A stretch of 64,000 nucleotides of DNA from Gammaproteobacteria bacterium (GTDB taxonomy: Bacteria > Pseudomonadota > Gammaproteobacteria > Steroidobacterales > GCA-2729495). Below are positions 8,221 through 17,277 of the stretch, piece after piece (the stretch's first letter is position 1; the number at the start of each line of letters is the position of its first letter). Made by a program: the position numbers and the translations under genes. The notes beneath the pieces are model-generated. The model was given only the letters and a program-made list of their open reading frames with translations, was not told the origin of the DNA and did not search any database. The stretch lies in NCBI GenBank assembly GCA_014337915.1, contig QUBU01000006.1, positions 1-64,000 of the forward strand, in the 5' to 3' direction.

Positions 8221-8751
8221 ATGATCGTGGACCGGACCAGCCGCATTGCTACCCTGCTCGCCACCCTGCTGCTCGGCGCTTCGCTGGTCGCGCAGGCGGA
8301 CGATCCCGGGGTTGCCTGGCAGGCGCTGACGCCCGAGCAGCAGCAACTGCTGGCACCATTGGCACGGGGCTGGGACCAGTTGCCGCCCGAGCGCCAGGCC
8401 AGGCTGGCGACCGGGGCCCGGCGCTGGTCGACCATGACTCCCGAGCAGCGGGCCCGAGCCCAGGAACGGCTGCAGCGCTGGCAGGATATGACACCGGAGC
8501 AGCGCTCCGACATGCGCCAGCAGATGCGCCGCTTCGAACAGCTCCCGCCGCAGGAGCAGGCAAGGCTGCGGCAGAACTTCGAGCGCTTCCGCAAGCTGTC
8601 GCCCGAGGATCGCCAGGCCCTGCGCGAGCGCTGGGAAAAACTGACTCCGGAGCAGCGCCGGGCCTTTCGCGAGCAGCAGGGCGCGCGCCGCGCTGACCGC
8701 CAGGCCGCCCCGAGGGCCGGGCCGGCACCGAAGAAATCCAGCCCGCCCTAG
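8221..8751 (+). CDS. DUF3106 secreted repeat protein
   Basis: This 176-residue protein begins with a signal peptide (about residues 1-26, ending AQADD). It then carries an 18-residue repeat built on [L/M]-[T/P/S]-P-E, for example LTPEQQQLL, LPPERQARL, MTPEQRARA and LTPEQRRAF. Seven units can be counted, most spaced exactly 18 residues, each with an aromatic residue (W or F) near its end. The C-terminus is basic and Pro/Ala-rich. A helical periplasmic protein is likely. It follows the DUF3619 gene by four bases, so it belongs to the same operon. Its function is not established. Confidence 0.78.
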   Translation: MIVDRTSRIATLLATLLLGASLVAQADDPGVAWQALTPEQQQLLAPLARGWDQLPPERQARLATGARRWSTMTPEQRARAQERLQRWQDMTPEQRSDMRQQMRRFEQLPPQEQARLRQNFERFRKLSPEDRQALRERWEKLTPEQRRAFREQQGARRADRQAAPRAGPAPKKSSPP

Positions 8752-8958
8752 CGATTGCGGTCACCCCGGATATCCCGGCTGCCAGCCAGGCCAGCATAAT
8801 GGCCGCCGCCTGGCTGCCGCCCGCAGCGTCCCGCATGGCCTCGCCCGGGACGGGGCAGGGCAGACGCCGCCCAAGCTGAGTATCATTGCCGCCCGGCGCC
8901 CGGCGGCCAGCCCCGCCCGGCTGCCGTTCGCCGGTTCCATGCCCTTGCCGAGGTTGCC

Positions 8959-10524
8959 ATGCCACTGATGATTGGGGTGCCCCGCGAGAAGTTCGCGGGC
9001 GAGAAGCGTGTCGCCACGGTTCCCGATGTCGTCGGCAAGCTCATCAAGCTCGGCTTCGCGGTCACCGTGGAGAGCGGCGCTGGTGAAGCGGCTTCATTCA
9101 GCGACGAAGCCTATCGTGCCGCGGGCGCCACCGTTGCCGCGACGGCCGCCGAGGTCTGGTCCAGGTCCGGGCTCATCTTCAAGGTGCGCGCGCCGGACAG
9201 CGCGGAGATCGCCCTGATGCAGCCGGGCACCACGCTGGTGAGCTTCATCTGGCCGGCACAGAACCCGGACCTCATGCAGCAGCTCGCCGCGCGTGGGCTG
9301 ACCGTGCTGGCAATGGACAGCGTGCCGCGCATTTCGCGCGCGCAGAAGCTCGATGCCCTGTCGTCGATGGCGAACATCGCCGGTTACCGCGCAGTGATCG
9401 AGGCAGCCCAGCACTTCGGCCGCTTCTTCACCGGGCAGATCACCGCCGCCGGCAAGGTGCCGCCTGCGAAGGTATTCGTGATCGGTGCCGGTGTCGCCGG
9501 CCTCGCCGCGCTCGGCACTGCGGTTGGCCTCGGCGCCGTGGTCCGCGCCAATGACACGCGCCCGGAAGTCGCCGACCAGGTGAAGTCCATGGGCGCCGAG
9601 TTCGTGCCCGTGGACTACGCGGAAGAGGGCACCGGCGTCGGTGGCTATGCGAAGGTGATGAGCGAGGGCTACCAGAAGGCGCAGCTCGCGGTGTTCGCGA
9701 AGCAGGCCGCGGAGGTGGACATCATCATCACCACCGCGCTGATCCCGGGCAAACCCGCGCCGAAGCTGGTCACCGCCGAGATGGTCCGGTCCATGCACCC
9801 GGGCAGCGTCATCGTCGACCTGGCCGCCGAGCAGGGCGGCAACTGCGAACTCACCGAACCCGGGACCGTGGTGGTGCGCCACGGCGTCACCATCATCGGC
9901 TACACCGACCTGCCGAGCCGCCTCGCCCGCCAGTCCTCCACGCTCTACGCCAACAACCTGCTGCGGCTCGCCGAGGAGCTGTGCAAGGCGAAGGACGGCA
10001 GCATCGACGTCAACTTCGAGGACGAGGTGCTGCGTGGTACCACCGTCATCCGTGACGGCACGGTGACCTGGCCGCCACCCGCGCCGAAGCCAGTGGCCGC
10101 GCCGCCAGCGAAAGCCGCGGCAGCGCCGGTGGTGGCGAAGAAGTCCACGCATGGCCCGGGCGAGCCGATGTCGGCAACCGCCCTCGCCACGGTCTTCGGC
10201 GTCGGCGCGCTGCTGTTCGCGCTCATCGGCCTGTATGCGCCGGCCTCCTTCCTCGCCCACTTCACGGTCTTCGTGCTGGCCTGCTTCATCGGCTACATGG
10301 TGATCTGGAACGTCACACCGGCGCTGCATACGCCGCTGATGAGCGTTACCAACGCGATCTCCAGCATCATCGCCGTGGGTGCGCTGATCCAGGTGGCACC
10401 ACCGCAGGGACGGCCGTCGGGCCTGATCCTTGGCCTGGCGGTGGCGGCACTCACGCTCACGGCCATCAACATGTTCGGCGGCTTCGCGGTGACGCGGCGC
10501 ATGCTGGCGATGTTCCGCAAGTAG
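8959..10524 (+). CDS. pntA: NAD(P) transhydrogenase, alpha subunit
   Basis: PntA carries the NAD(H)-binding domain I of the proton-pumping transhydrogenase that makes NADPH from NADH. The 521 residues begin [19 protein letters not shown]. They include the AlaDH/PNT Rossmann site [18 protein letters not shown] near residues 172-189 and the mobile loop region [15 protein letters not shown]. An Ala/Pro linker follows (about 375-400), then four membrane helices (about 407-510). Length matches E. coli PntA, so domains I and IIa are in one chain. The pntB gene follows after 12 bases. Confidence 0.96.
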   Translation: MPLMIGVPREKFAGEKRVATVPDVVGKLIKLGFAVTVESGAGEAASFSDEAYRAAGATVAATAAEVWSRSGLIFKVRAPDSAEIALMQPGTTLVSFIWPAQNPDLMQQLAARGLTVLAMDSVPRISRAQKLDALSSMANIAGYRAVIEAAQHFGRFFTGQITAAGKVPPAKVFVIGAGVAGLAALGTAVGLGAVVRANDTRPEVADQVKSMGAEFVPVDYAEEGTGVGGYAKVMSEGYQKAQLAVFAKQAAEVDIIITTALIPGKPAPKLVTAEMVRSMHPGSVIVDLAAEQGGNCELTEPGTVVVRHGVTIIGYTDLPSRLARQSSTLYANNLLRLAEELCKAKDGSIDVNFEDEVLRGTTVIRDGTVTWPPPAPKPVAAPPAKAAAAPVVAKKSTHGPGEPMSATALATVFGVGALLFALIGLYAPASFLAHFTVFVLACFIGYMVIWNVTPALHTPLMSVTNAISSIIAVGALIQVAPPQGRPSGLILGLAVAALTLTAINMFGGFAVTRRMLAMFRK

Positions 10525-10536
10525 GGGGTCGCGCGC

Positions 10537-11946
10537 ATGTCATCCAGCCTCGTCGCCGTCGTCTACATCGGCGCTGCCATCCTCTTCATCCTCAGCCTCG
10601 GCGGCCTCGCCAACCCGGAGACCGCCCGGCGCGGCAACCTGCTCGGCACCATCGGCATGGTGCTGGCGGTGCTGGCCACCGTGCTCGGGCCGCGGGTCAC
10701 CGCGGCCGGTTTCCCCTGGATCGTCGCCGCCATGCTGGTCGGCGGCAGCATCGGCCTGTACGCGGCGCGCGTGGTGCAGATGACGCAGATGCCGGAGCTG
10801 GTGGCGCTGATGCACAGCCTGGTCGGCCTCGCCGCCTGCCTGGTGGGTTTCGCGAGCTACATCGATCCCGACATGGAACTCAGCGGTGCGGAGAAGGCCA
10901 TCCACGAGATGGAGATCTACATCGGCATCCTCATCGGTGCCGTCACCTTCTCCGGCTCGGTGATCGCCTTCGGCAAGCTGTCGGGCAAGATCAGCGGCCG
11001 GCCGCTGCTGCTGCCGGCACGCCACTGGCTGAACCTTGCGGCATTGCTCGTGGTGATCTGGTTCGGCTACGCCTTCCTGCAGGCGGCGGATGTCGCCGCG
11101 GGCATGCTGCCGCTCACCGTGATGACGCTGCTGGCGCTGCTTTTCGGCGTGCACATGGTGATGGCCATCGGCGGCGCCGACATGCCGGTAGTGGTCTCCA
11201 TGCTCAACAGCTACTCGGGCTGGGCGGCGGCGGCCACCGGATTCATGCTGGCCAACGACCTGCTGATCGTCACCGGCGCGCTGGTGGGATCCTCGGGTGC
11301 GATCCTGTCCTACATCATGTGCCGGGCGATGAACCGCAACTTCATCAGCGTCATCGCCGGCGGCTTCGGCGCCGCCGAGGGCGCGGCCCCCGCGGCGGCC
11401 GGCAGCCAGCCCGCCGGTGAAGTAACCGCCATCTCGGCGGTGGAGACCGCCGAGCTGCTGCGCACGGCCAGGCACGTCATCATCGTGCCGGGCTACGGCA
11501 TGGCGGTAGCCCAGGCCCAGCACACGGTCTACGAGATCACCCGCCTGCTGCGCGAGCAGGGGGTGGAGGTGCGCTTCGCCATCCATCCGGTGGCCGGCCG
11601 CATGCCCGGCCACATGAACGTGCTGCTGGCCGAGGCCAAGGTGCCCTACGACATCGTGCTGGACATGGACGAGATCAACGAAGACTTCCCGGACACCGAC
11701 GTCGCCATGGTCATCGGCGCCAACGACATCGTGAACCCCGGCGCCGAGGATGATCCCGCGAGCCCCATCGCCGGCATGCCGGTGCTGCAGGTCTGGAAGG
11801 CCAGGACCTCCATCGTCATGAAGCGCTCCATGGCCTCCGGCTATGCGGGCGTGGACAACCCGCTGTTCTACAAAGAGAACAACCGCATGCTCTTCGGCGA
11901 TGCGAAGAAGATGCTCGACGAGGTGCTGGTGGCGCTGAAGGGCTAG
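10537..11946 (+). CDS. pntB: NAD(P) transhydrogenase, beta subunit
   Basis: PntB, 469 residues, supplies the remaining membrane helices (about residues 1-265) and the NADP(H)-binding domain III. Domain III is seen in [16 protein letters not shown] near 325, [36 protein letters not shown] and the C-terminal [12 protein letters not shown]. It pairs with PntA in the inner membrane to couple proton entry to NADPH formation. A perfect 7-bp hairpin (CGCTGCC, loop GGGA) lies 34 bases downstream at 11980-11997. It lacks a T-run, so it is not a clear terminator. Confidence 0.97.
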   Translation: MSSSLVAVVYIGAAILFILSLGGLANPETARRGNLLGTIGMVLAVLATVLGPRVTAAGFPWIVAAMLVGGSIGLYAARVVQMTQMPELVALMHSLVGLAACLVGFASYIDPDMELSGAEKAIHEMEIYIGILIGAVTFSGSVIAFGKLSGKISGRPLLLPARHWLNLAALLVVIWFGYAFLQAADVAAGMLPLTVMTLLALLFGVHMVMAIGGADMPVVVSMLNSYSGWAAAATGFMLANDLLIVTGALVGSSGAILSYIMCRAMNRNFISVIAGGFGAAEGAAPAAAGSQPAGEVTAISAVETAELLRTARHVIIVPGYGMAVAQAQHTVYEITRLLREQGVEVRFAIHPVAGRMPGHMNVLLAEAKVPYDIVLDMDEINEDFPDTDVAMVIGANDIVNPGAEDDPASPIAGMPVLQVWKARTSIVMKRSMASGYAGVDNPLFYKENNRMLFGDAKKMLDEVLVALKG

Positions 11947-12011
11947 CCCCGCGCGGCAAGCAGTCACTTTTCCTGATGGCGCTGCCGGGAGGCAGCGGCC
12001 GTTGCTTGTAA

Positions 12012-13382
<1,371 letters not shown>

Positions 13383-13393
13383 CCGGACGGGCT

Positions 13394-13413
13394 TGCCGGG
13401 CAGCCGCCCGGCA
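13394..13413 (+). terminator. Hairpin after gdhA, possible terminator
   Basis: A perfect 8-bp stem TGCCGGGC/GCCCGGCA with loop AGCC starts 12 bases after the gdhA stop. The following DNA is only mildly T-rich (CTTGCTTTTGCC about 14 bases further on), so intrinsic termination is uncertain. Confidence 0.35.
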
Positions 13414-13502
13414 GGCCGACCTGCCGCTTGCTTTTGCCTGCCGGTGCTGGAGAATCCCGGGCGGGCCACCTGGCCGCCGCACCTTCATCCACGGAGCCTG
13501 TG

Positions 13503-14591
13503 ATGTCGAAGCCATTGTTCACCGCCATGTTCGCCGCCTTCCTGCTCGCCGGTTGCGGCAAGCCGGCCGCTACACCGCCTGCCGCGCAGCCGGACAGCCA
13601 GGCAGGCGCGCCCGCGCCGGCAGCGGCCGATGAGCTGCAGTCCCGCGCCGCCGCGCTCTTCAGGCCGCTGCCCGCGGAAATGACCAGCGAGCAGCGCCCC
13701 ATCACCGAGGCGAAGGTCAGCCTGGGCCGCATGCTGTACTTCGATACGCGCCTGTCGAAGAACCAGGAGCTGTCCTGCAATTCCTGCCACGACCTCACCC
13801 GGTATGGCGTAGACAGCGAGCCGACCAGCCCGGGTCACAAGGCCCAGCGCGGTGGCCGCAATTCACCGACCACCTACAACGCGGCGCTGCACATTGCGCA
13901 GTTCTGGGATGGCCGGGCGGCGGATGTCGAGGAGCAGGCCAAGGGTCCGGTGCTGAATCCGATCGAGATGGCGATGCCGGATGCCTCCGCCGTGGTCAAG
14001 GTGCTGAAGTCCATCCCGGGCTACGCGCCGGCCTTCGCCGCCGCATTTCCCGGCGAGGCGGATCCGATCACCTACGACAACGCCGCGGCCGCCATCGGCG
14101 CCTTCGAGCGCCGGTTGCTGACGCCATCGCCGTTCGACCGCTTCCTCGCCGGCGACGCCGCGGCCCTGACCGCCGAGCAGCGCACCGGGCTGGCGACCTT
14201 CATGGACGTCGGTTGCACCACCTGCCACAACGGCGTGGGCATCGGTGGCGGGATGTACCAGAAGCTCGGCCTGGTGAAGCCCTTCGAAACCGCGGACACC
14301 GGGCGCGAAGAGGTCACCGGGAGCCCTGCCGACAAGTTCATGTTCAAGGTACCGTCGCTGCGCAATATCACCGAGACGGCCCCGTACTTCCACGACGGCA
14401 AGGTGGTCACGCTCGACCAGGCCATCCGCCTCATGGGCGAGCACCAGCTCGGCAGGAGCCTGACCGACGCGCAGGTCGGCGAGATCAGGAGTTTCCTCGG
14501 CAGCCTCAAGGGCGAGATACCCGCACAGTATGTCGCCATGCCGGAACTGCCGCCGAGCGGCCCGGATACGCCGAAGGCCGACAAGGGCTGA
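13503..14591 (+). CDS. Di-haem cytochrome c peroxidase (lipoprotein)
   Basis: This bacterial cytochrome c peroxidase reduces hydrogen peroxide in the periplasm with electrons from cytochrome c. Two haem c sites are visible, CNSCH near residue 93 and CTTCH near residue 238. MFKVPSLRNITETAPYFHDGKV contains the conserved C-terminal region. The ATG at 13503 is chosen because it begins a lipoprotein signal (FLLAGC, lipid Cys near residue 18), giving 362 residues. The frame is open further upstream to 13428 without a plausible signal. It is probably anchored to a membrane. Confidence 0.93.
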   Translation: MSKPLFTAMFAAFLLAGCGKPAATPPAAQPDSQAGAPAPAAADELQSRAAALFRPLPAEMTSEQRPITEAKVSLGRMLYFDTRLSKNQELSCNSCHDLTRYGVDSEPTSPGHKAQRGGRNSPTTYNAALHIAQFWDGRAADVEEQAKGPVLNPIEMAMPDASAVVKVLKSIPGYAPAFAAAFPGEADPITYDNAAAAIGAFERRLLTPSPFDRFLAGDAAALTAEQRTGLATFMDVGCTTCHNGVGIGGGMYQKLGLVKPFETADTGREEVTGSPADKFMFKVPSLRNITETAPYFHDGKVVTLDQAIRLMGEHQLGRSLTDAQVGEIRSFLGSLKGEIPAQYVAMPELPPSGPDTPKADKG

Positions 14592-14643
14592 ACACCCGGT
14601 CGCCGCCGTGCCCGGTCGCGCCGGGCGCGGCGGCGTCCCTGGT

Positions 14644-15537
14644 TCAGGTGCGCGAGGCCTCGAAGGTGCTCTGGATCGAGGCGTCCATCGCCTCGTCGAA
14701 CTGCGCGTCGCTCTGCTGGGCCGTGAGGCCCTCGACCAGGGCGCGCGAGAAACTCGCGATCATGCCCTGCTGCCTGGCCAGCCGCCGGTTGGATTCCTCG
14801 CGGCTGTAGCCGCCCGACAGCGCCACCACCCGCAACACGTTCCCGTGGGCAATGCACCCGGCGTAGAGGTTGTCCTGCTCGGGCAGCGTGAGCTTGAGCA
14901 TCACGCGCTTGCCTGCGGGCAGGGCATCGAGCTCCTTGAGGATCGCTGCCTTCAGCAGGCCCTCGGCCCCGGCCTTGTCCGGGCACTTGATGTCGACCTC
15001 GGGTTCGATGATGGGCACCAGGCCCGCGGCGAGGATCTGCCGGCCGACCTCGAACTGCTGGGCGACGATCCTGCCGATGCCGGCGGCATTGGCCTGCTTG
15101 ATGACCGAGCGCATCTTGGTGCCGAAGATGCGCTTGGACACCGCCTTCTCCAGCAGCGCGCCCAGCGTGGGCATGGGCTTCATCAATTGCACGCCATCGG
15201 CCTCCTCGGCCAGGCCCTTGTCGACCTTGAGGATCGGCACCACGCGCTTGGTGTTCCACAGGTAGTCGGCGGTCGGCTGGCCCTGGATGTCGCGGTCCAT
15301 GGTGTTCTCGAACAGGATCGCCGCGAGGATGCGGTCGCCGTTGAAGGCCGGCGTGGTGATGATCCGCGTGCGCATCTGGTGGACCAGCGCGAACATCTGC
15401 TCGTCGTTCGACCAGGCATCGTTCCTGATGCCGTAGAGGTTCAGGGCCTTGGGGGTGCTGCCGCCGCTCTGGTCCAGTGCGGCGATGAAGCCCTGCTGGC
15501 TGGCCATCTTGCGGGTCTGCTGCTCGATCCTGTTCAT
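14644..15537 (-). CDS. Class I fructose-1,6-bisphosphate aldolase
   Basis: The 297-residue protein cleaves fructose-1,6-bisphosphate through a lysine Schiff base. N-terminal GFIAALDQSGGSTPKALNLYG and GLVPIIEPEVDIKCPDKAGAEG fit the bacterial class I (Staphylococcus-type) family, as does the length. PEQDNLYAGCIAHGNVLRVVALSGG is near residues 208-232. It is a single gene, convergent with the peroxidase gene and divergent from the membrane protein at 15707. No class II aldolase lies in the window to compare with. Confidence 0.92.
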   Translation of the reverse strand: MNRIEQQTRKMASQQGFIAALDQSGGSTPKALNLYGIRNDAWSNDEQMFALVHQMRTRIITTPAFNGDRILAAILFENTMDRDIQGQPTADYLWNTKRVVPILKVDKGLAEEADGVQLMKPMPTLGALLEKAVSKRIFGTKMRSVIKQANAAGIGRIVAQQFEVGRQILAAGLVPIIEPEVDIKCPDKAGAEGLLKAAILKELDALPAGKRVMLKLTLPEQDNLYAGCIAHGNVLRVVALSGGYSREESNRRLARQQGMIASFSRALVEGLTAQQSDAQFDEAMDASIQSTFEASRT

Positions 15538-15706
15538 TGATTCTGCCTCGCGTGGGTGGGCGCCCGGGCTGGTCCGGACGCAACTCGGGATTGTAGAACA
15601 AGCGCCTGCAGCTGCCAGTCCGGGGAATCACATAAGCCGGCGCGCCGAAGCCGGTGCCGGCGGCTGCTAGAATCAGCAGCCGGTGACCGGGCGAGGATGG
15701 GGATCG

Positions 15707-16252
15707 GTGGCAGAGAACAGGGAATCGGCGACCAACTGGACCTTCTTCCGGGTGTCGCTGGTGGCCATCGCGTTCATTGGTGGCGTGATGGGTGCCCAGG
15801 CAGCGCTGGTCAGCGAGCGGATTCCCTGGATCATGCTGCTGGGGATGTTCGTGGCCTGCATCCCGGTGATGCTGCTGGTCATCGGTCTGCAGCGCGCGAA
15901 CCCCTGGTCGGCCGCGATCTGGCAGTATCCGGACTGGTCGCTGAACCCTTTGCAGCTGCGCGAACCGCTGCAGTTCTTCCATTTCACCGGTTTCCTGCTG
16001 CTGGCGGCCGGACTGGGCGGCATCGCCGGCGGCCTGTTCGGCCCCAATGCCATCACCGCCAACAACCAGGTGCTGGTGGTCGGTGGCGCGGGCCAGCTGG
16101 CTGGCGTCCACGTCTGCACCATCGTCTTCCGCAACAAGATGGCAGCCCGCGGCGGTGACGGGCAGAAGCCCGGCCATGGATCGGACCAGGGATCGGACCA
16201 GGGTTCGAACCAGGGATCCGGCCAGGATACCGGCCAGCAGCGCCAGGACTGA
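15707..16252 (+). CDS. Four-helix membrane protein with a Gly-Ser-Asp/Gln repeat tail
   Basis: I do not recognise this 181-residue protein. It shows four hydrophobic segments (about residues 13-35, 40-62, 86-108, 113-135) and a soluble tail rich in G, S, D and Q encoded by a 12-bp tandem repeat. GTG at 15707 is preferred (GGGG four bases upstream) over the GTG at 15683. It stands between the aldolase gene and the nitric-oxide genes. Whether it belongs to that group is unknown. Confidence 0.65.
   Translation: MAENRESATNWTFFRVSLVAIAFIGGVMGAQAALVSERIPWIMLLGMFVACIPVMLLVIGLQRANPWSAAIWQYPDWSLNPLQLREPLQFFHFTGFLLLAAGLGGIAGGLFGPNAITANNQVLVVGGAGQLAGVHVCTIVFRNKMAARGGDGQKPGHGSDQGSDQGSNQGSGQDTGQQRQD
16178..16237 (+). 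repeat. 12-bp tandem repeat, about five copies
   Basis: Units of the form GGATCGGACCAG repeat about five times. The first two copies are identical and the later ones are degenerate. It is in frame and encodes the GSDQ-type tail of the membrane protein, so copy-number change would alter tail length without shifting the frame. Confidence 0.8.
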
Positions 16253-16395
16253 AACCCGCCGTCCGGCGGGTGCCTATAGCTACATTCCGCAATCCAGCGG
16301 CGTTGTCAGCGGGCAACGACGTTGATAGCGTCGCACACCCCTCAACAATGGAATCGGTGCGGCCGCGGGCTGCGCCGGGCAGACCAGGAGACACC

Positions 16396-16695
16396 ATGGC
16401 CGAGAGCTTTGCCGTGACCATCGACGTGCGGGAGATCCCGCCCTTCCAGCGCCACCCGCTGATCTTCGGGCGGTTCAACGAACTGCGCCCCGGGGAGGCC
16501 CTGCAGCTGGTCAACGACCACGATCCGCGCCCGCTGCACTACCAGTTCCAGGCACTGAACGCCGGGCAGTTTACCTGGGACTACCTCGAGTCCGGACCGG
16601 CCCTCTGGCGGGTGCGCATCGGCAAGCTGGCAGGCGCCGCGGCGGTCGCGCCCGCGGCCGGTGGTAGCTGCTGCTCTGGCGGGTCCTGCGGCTGA
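16396..16695 (+). CDS. DUF2249 domain protein
   Basis: A 99-residue DUF2249 protein. The family motif runs from TIDVREIPPFQRHPLIFGRF to LVNDHDPRPLHYQFQA and ends in an Ala-rich stretch and a cysteine tail, CCSGGSC. DUF2249 proteins often accompany hemerythrins, NO reductases and Rrf2 regulators in denitrifiers, which fits the neighbours here. ATG 16396 is selected over the open frame from 16270 because AGGAG lies five bases before it. The cysteines could bind metal or redox partners, but that is speculative. Confidence 0.82.
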   Translation: MAESFAVTIDVREIPPFQRHPLIFGRFNELRPGEALQLVNDHDPRPLHYQFQALNAGQFTWDYLESGPALWRVRIGKLAGAAAVAPAAGGSCCSGGSCG

Positions 16696-16726
16696 GGCCA
16701 GGCTGGTGGCGGCCGCGTTTGCGTCC

Positions 16727-17194
16727 TCAGCGGGCGCGGCGCGGGCGCCGCGGGTCCGGCAGCGGCACCGAGAGGATCTGCGCCAGCGGCCGGCGCTTCT
16801 GCACCAGGTCCGCGAGGCTGTAGCGGTCCAGCACGGCCTCGAATGCCTCCACCGCCTCGGCCAGCGCCTTGCGCAGCTGGCAGACCGGGGCGATGACGCA
16901 GCTGTTGCTGTCGTGGTCGAAGCATTCCGCCGGTATCGAACCGGCTTCGGTGAGCCGCACCACTTCCCCGACGTTGATTTTCGCCGGCGGCTGCGCCAGC
17001 TGCAGGCCGCCGCCCCTGCCGCGCACGTTGGCCAGCAGGCCGTTCTTGCCCAGGAAGTGCACGATCTTCATGAGGTGGTTTTCCGATACGTCGAATGCCG
17101 TGGCGATCTCGGCGATCGTGGCGCGCCGGCCTGGTTCGAGCGCCAGGTAGATCAGCACCCGCAGGCTGTAGTCGGTGAAGGTCGTCAGGCGCAT
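16727..17194 (-). CDS. nsrR: NsrR-type Rrf2 transcriptional repressor
   Basis: The 155-residue Rrf2 protein begins MRLTTFTDYSLRVLIYLAL, almost the standard NsrR N-terminus. It has a winged helix-turn-helix (TIAEIATAFDVSENHLMKIVH) and three cysteines in CFDHDSNSCVIAPVC spaced C-x7-C-x5-C, as in iron-sulfur NsrR. NsrR loses repression when NO reacts with its cluster. The true start is 17194, although the frame is open to 17557. It follows the NO reductase gene by 83 bases on the same strand, so it is probably autoregulated from the operator at 19599. Confidence 0.93.
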   Translation of the reverse strand: MRLTTFTDYSLRVLIYLALEPGRRATIAEIATAFDVSENHLMKIVHFLGKNGLLANVRGRGGGLQLAQPPAKINVGEVVRLTEAGSIPAECFDHDSNSCVIAPVCQLRKALAEAVEAFEAVLDRYSLADLVQKRRPLAQILSVPLPDPRRPRRAR

Positions 17195-17277
17195 CGCTTG
17201 GCTGTCCGTCGGTTCCTCGGCCAGGACGGCAACGGCTGCGGACAGGCCAGCGCCTGCCCGCAGCCGTTGCGGGTACG

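Noticed and set aside
11980-11997. Hairpin between pntB and gdhA as a terminator
   Set aside because: The perfect 7-bp stem is not followed by a T-run, so termination cannot be claimed.
14072-16177. Open frame of 701 codons on the minus strand
   Set aside because: It covers the peroxidase, aldolase and membrane protein genes in wrong frames and shows no family features.
16301-16333. Overlapping short dyads (CGTTG...CAACG and CGACG...CGTCG) before the DUF2249 gene as an NsrR or FNR site
   Set aside because: Neither resembles the NsrR or FNR consensus. Five-base arms are expected by chance at this base composition.
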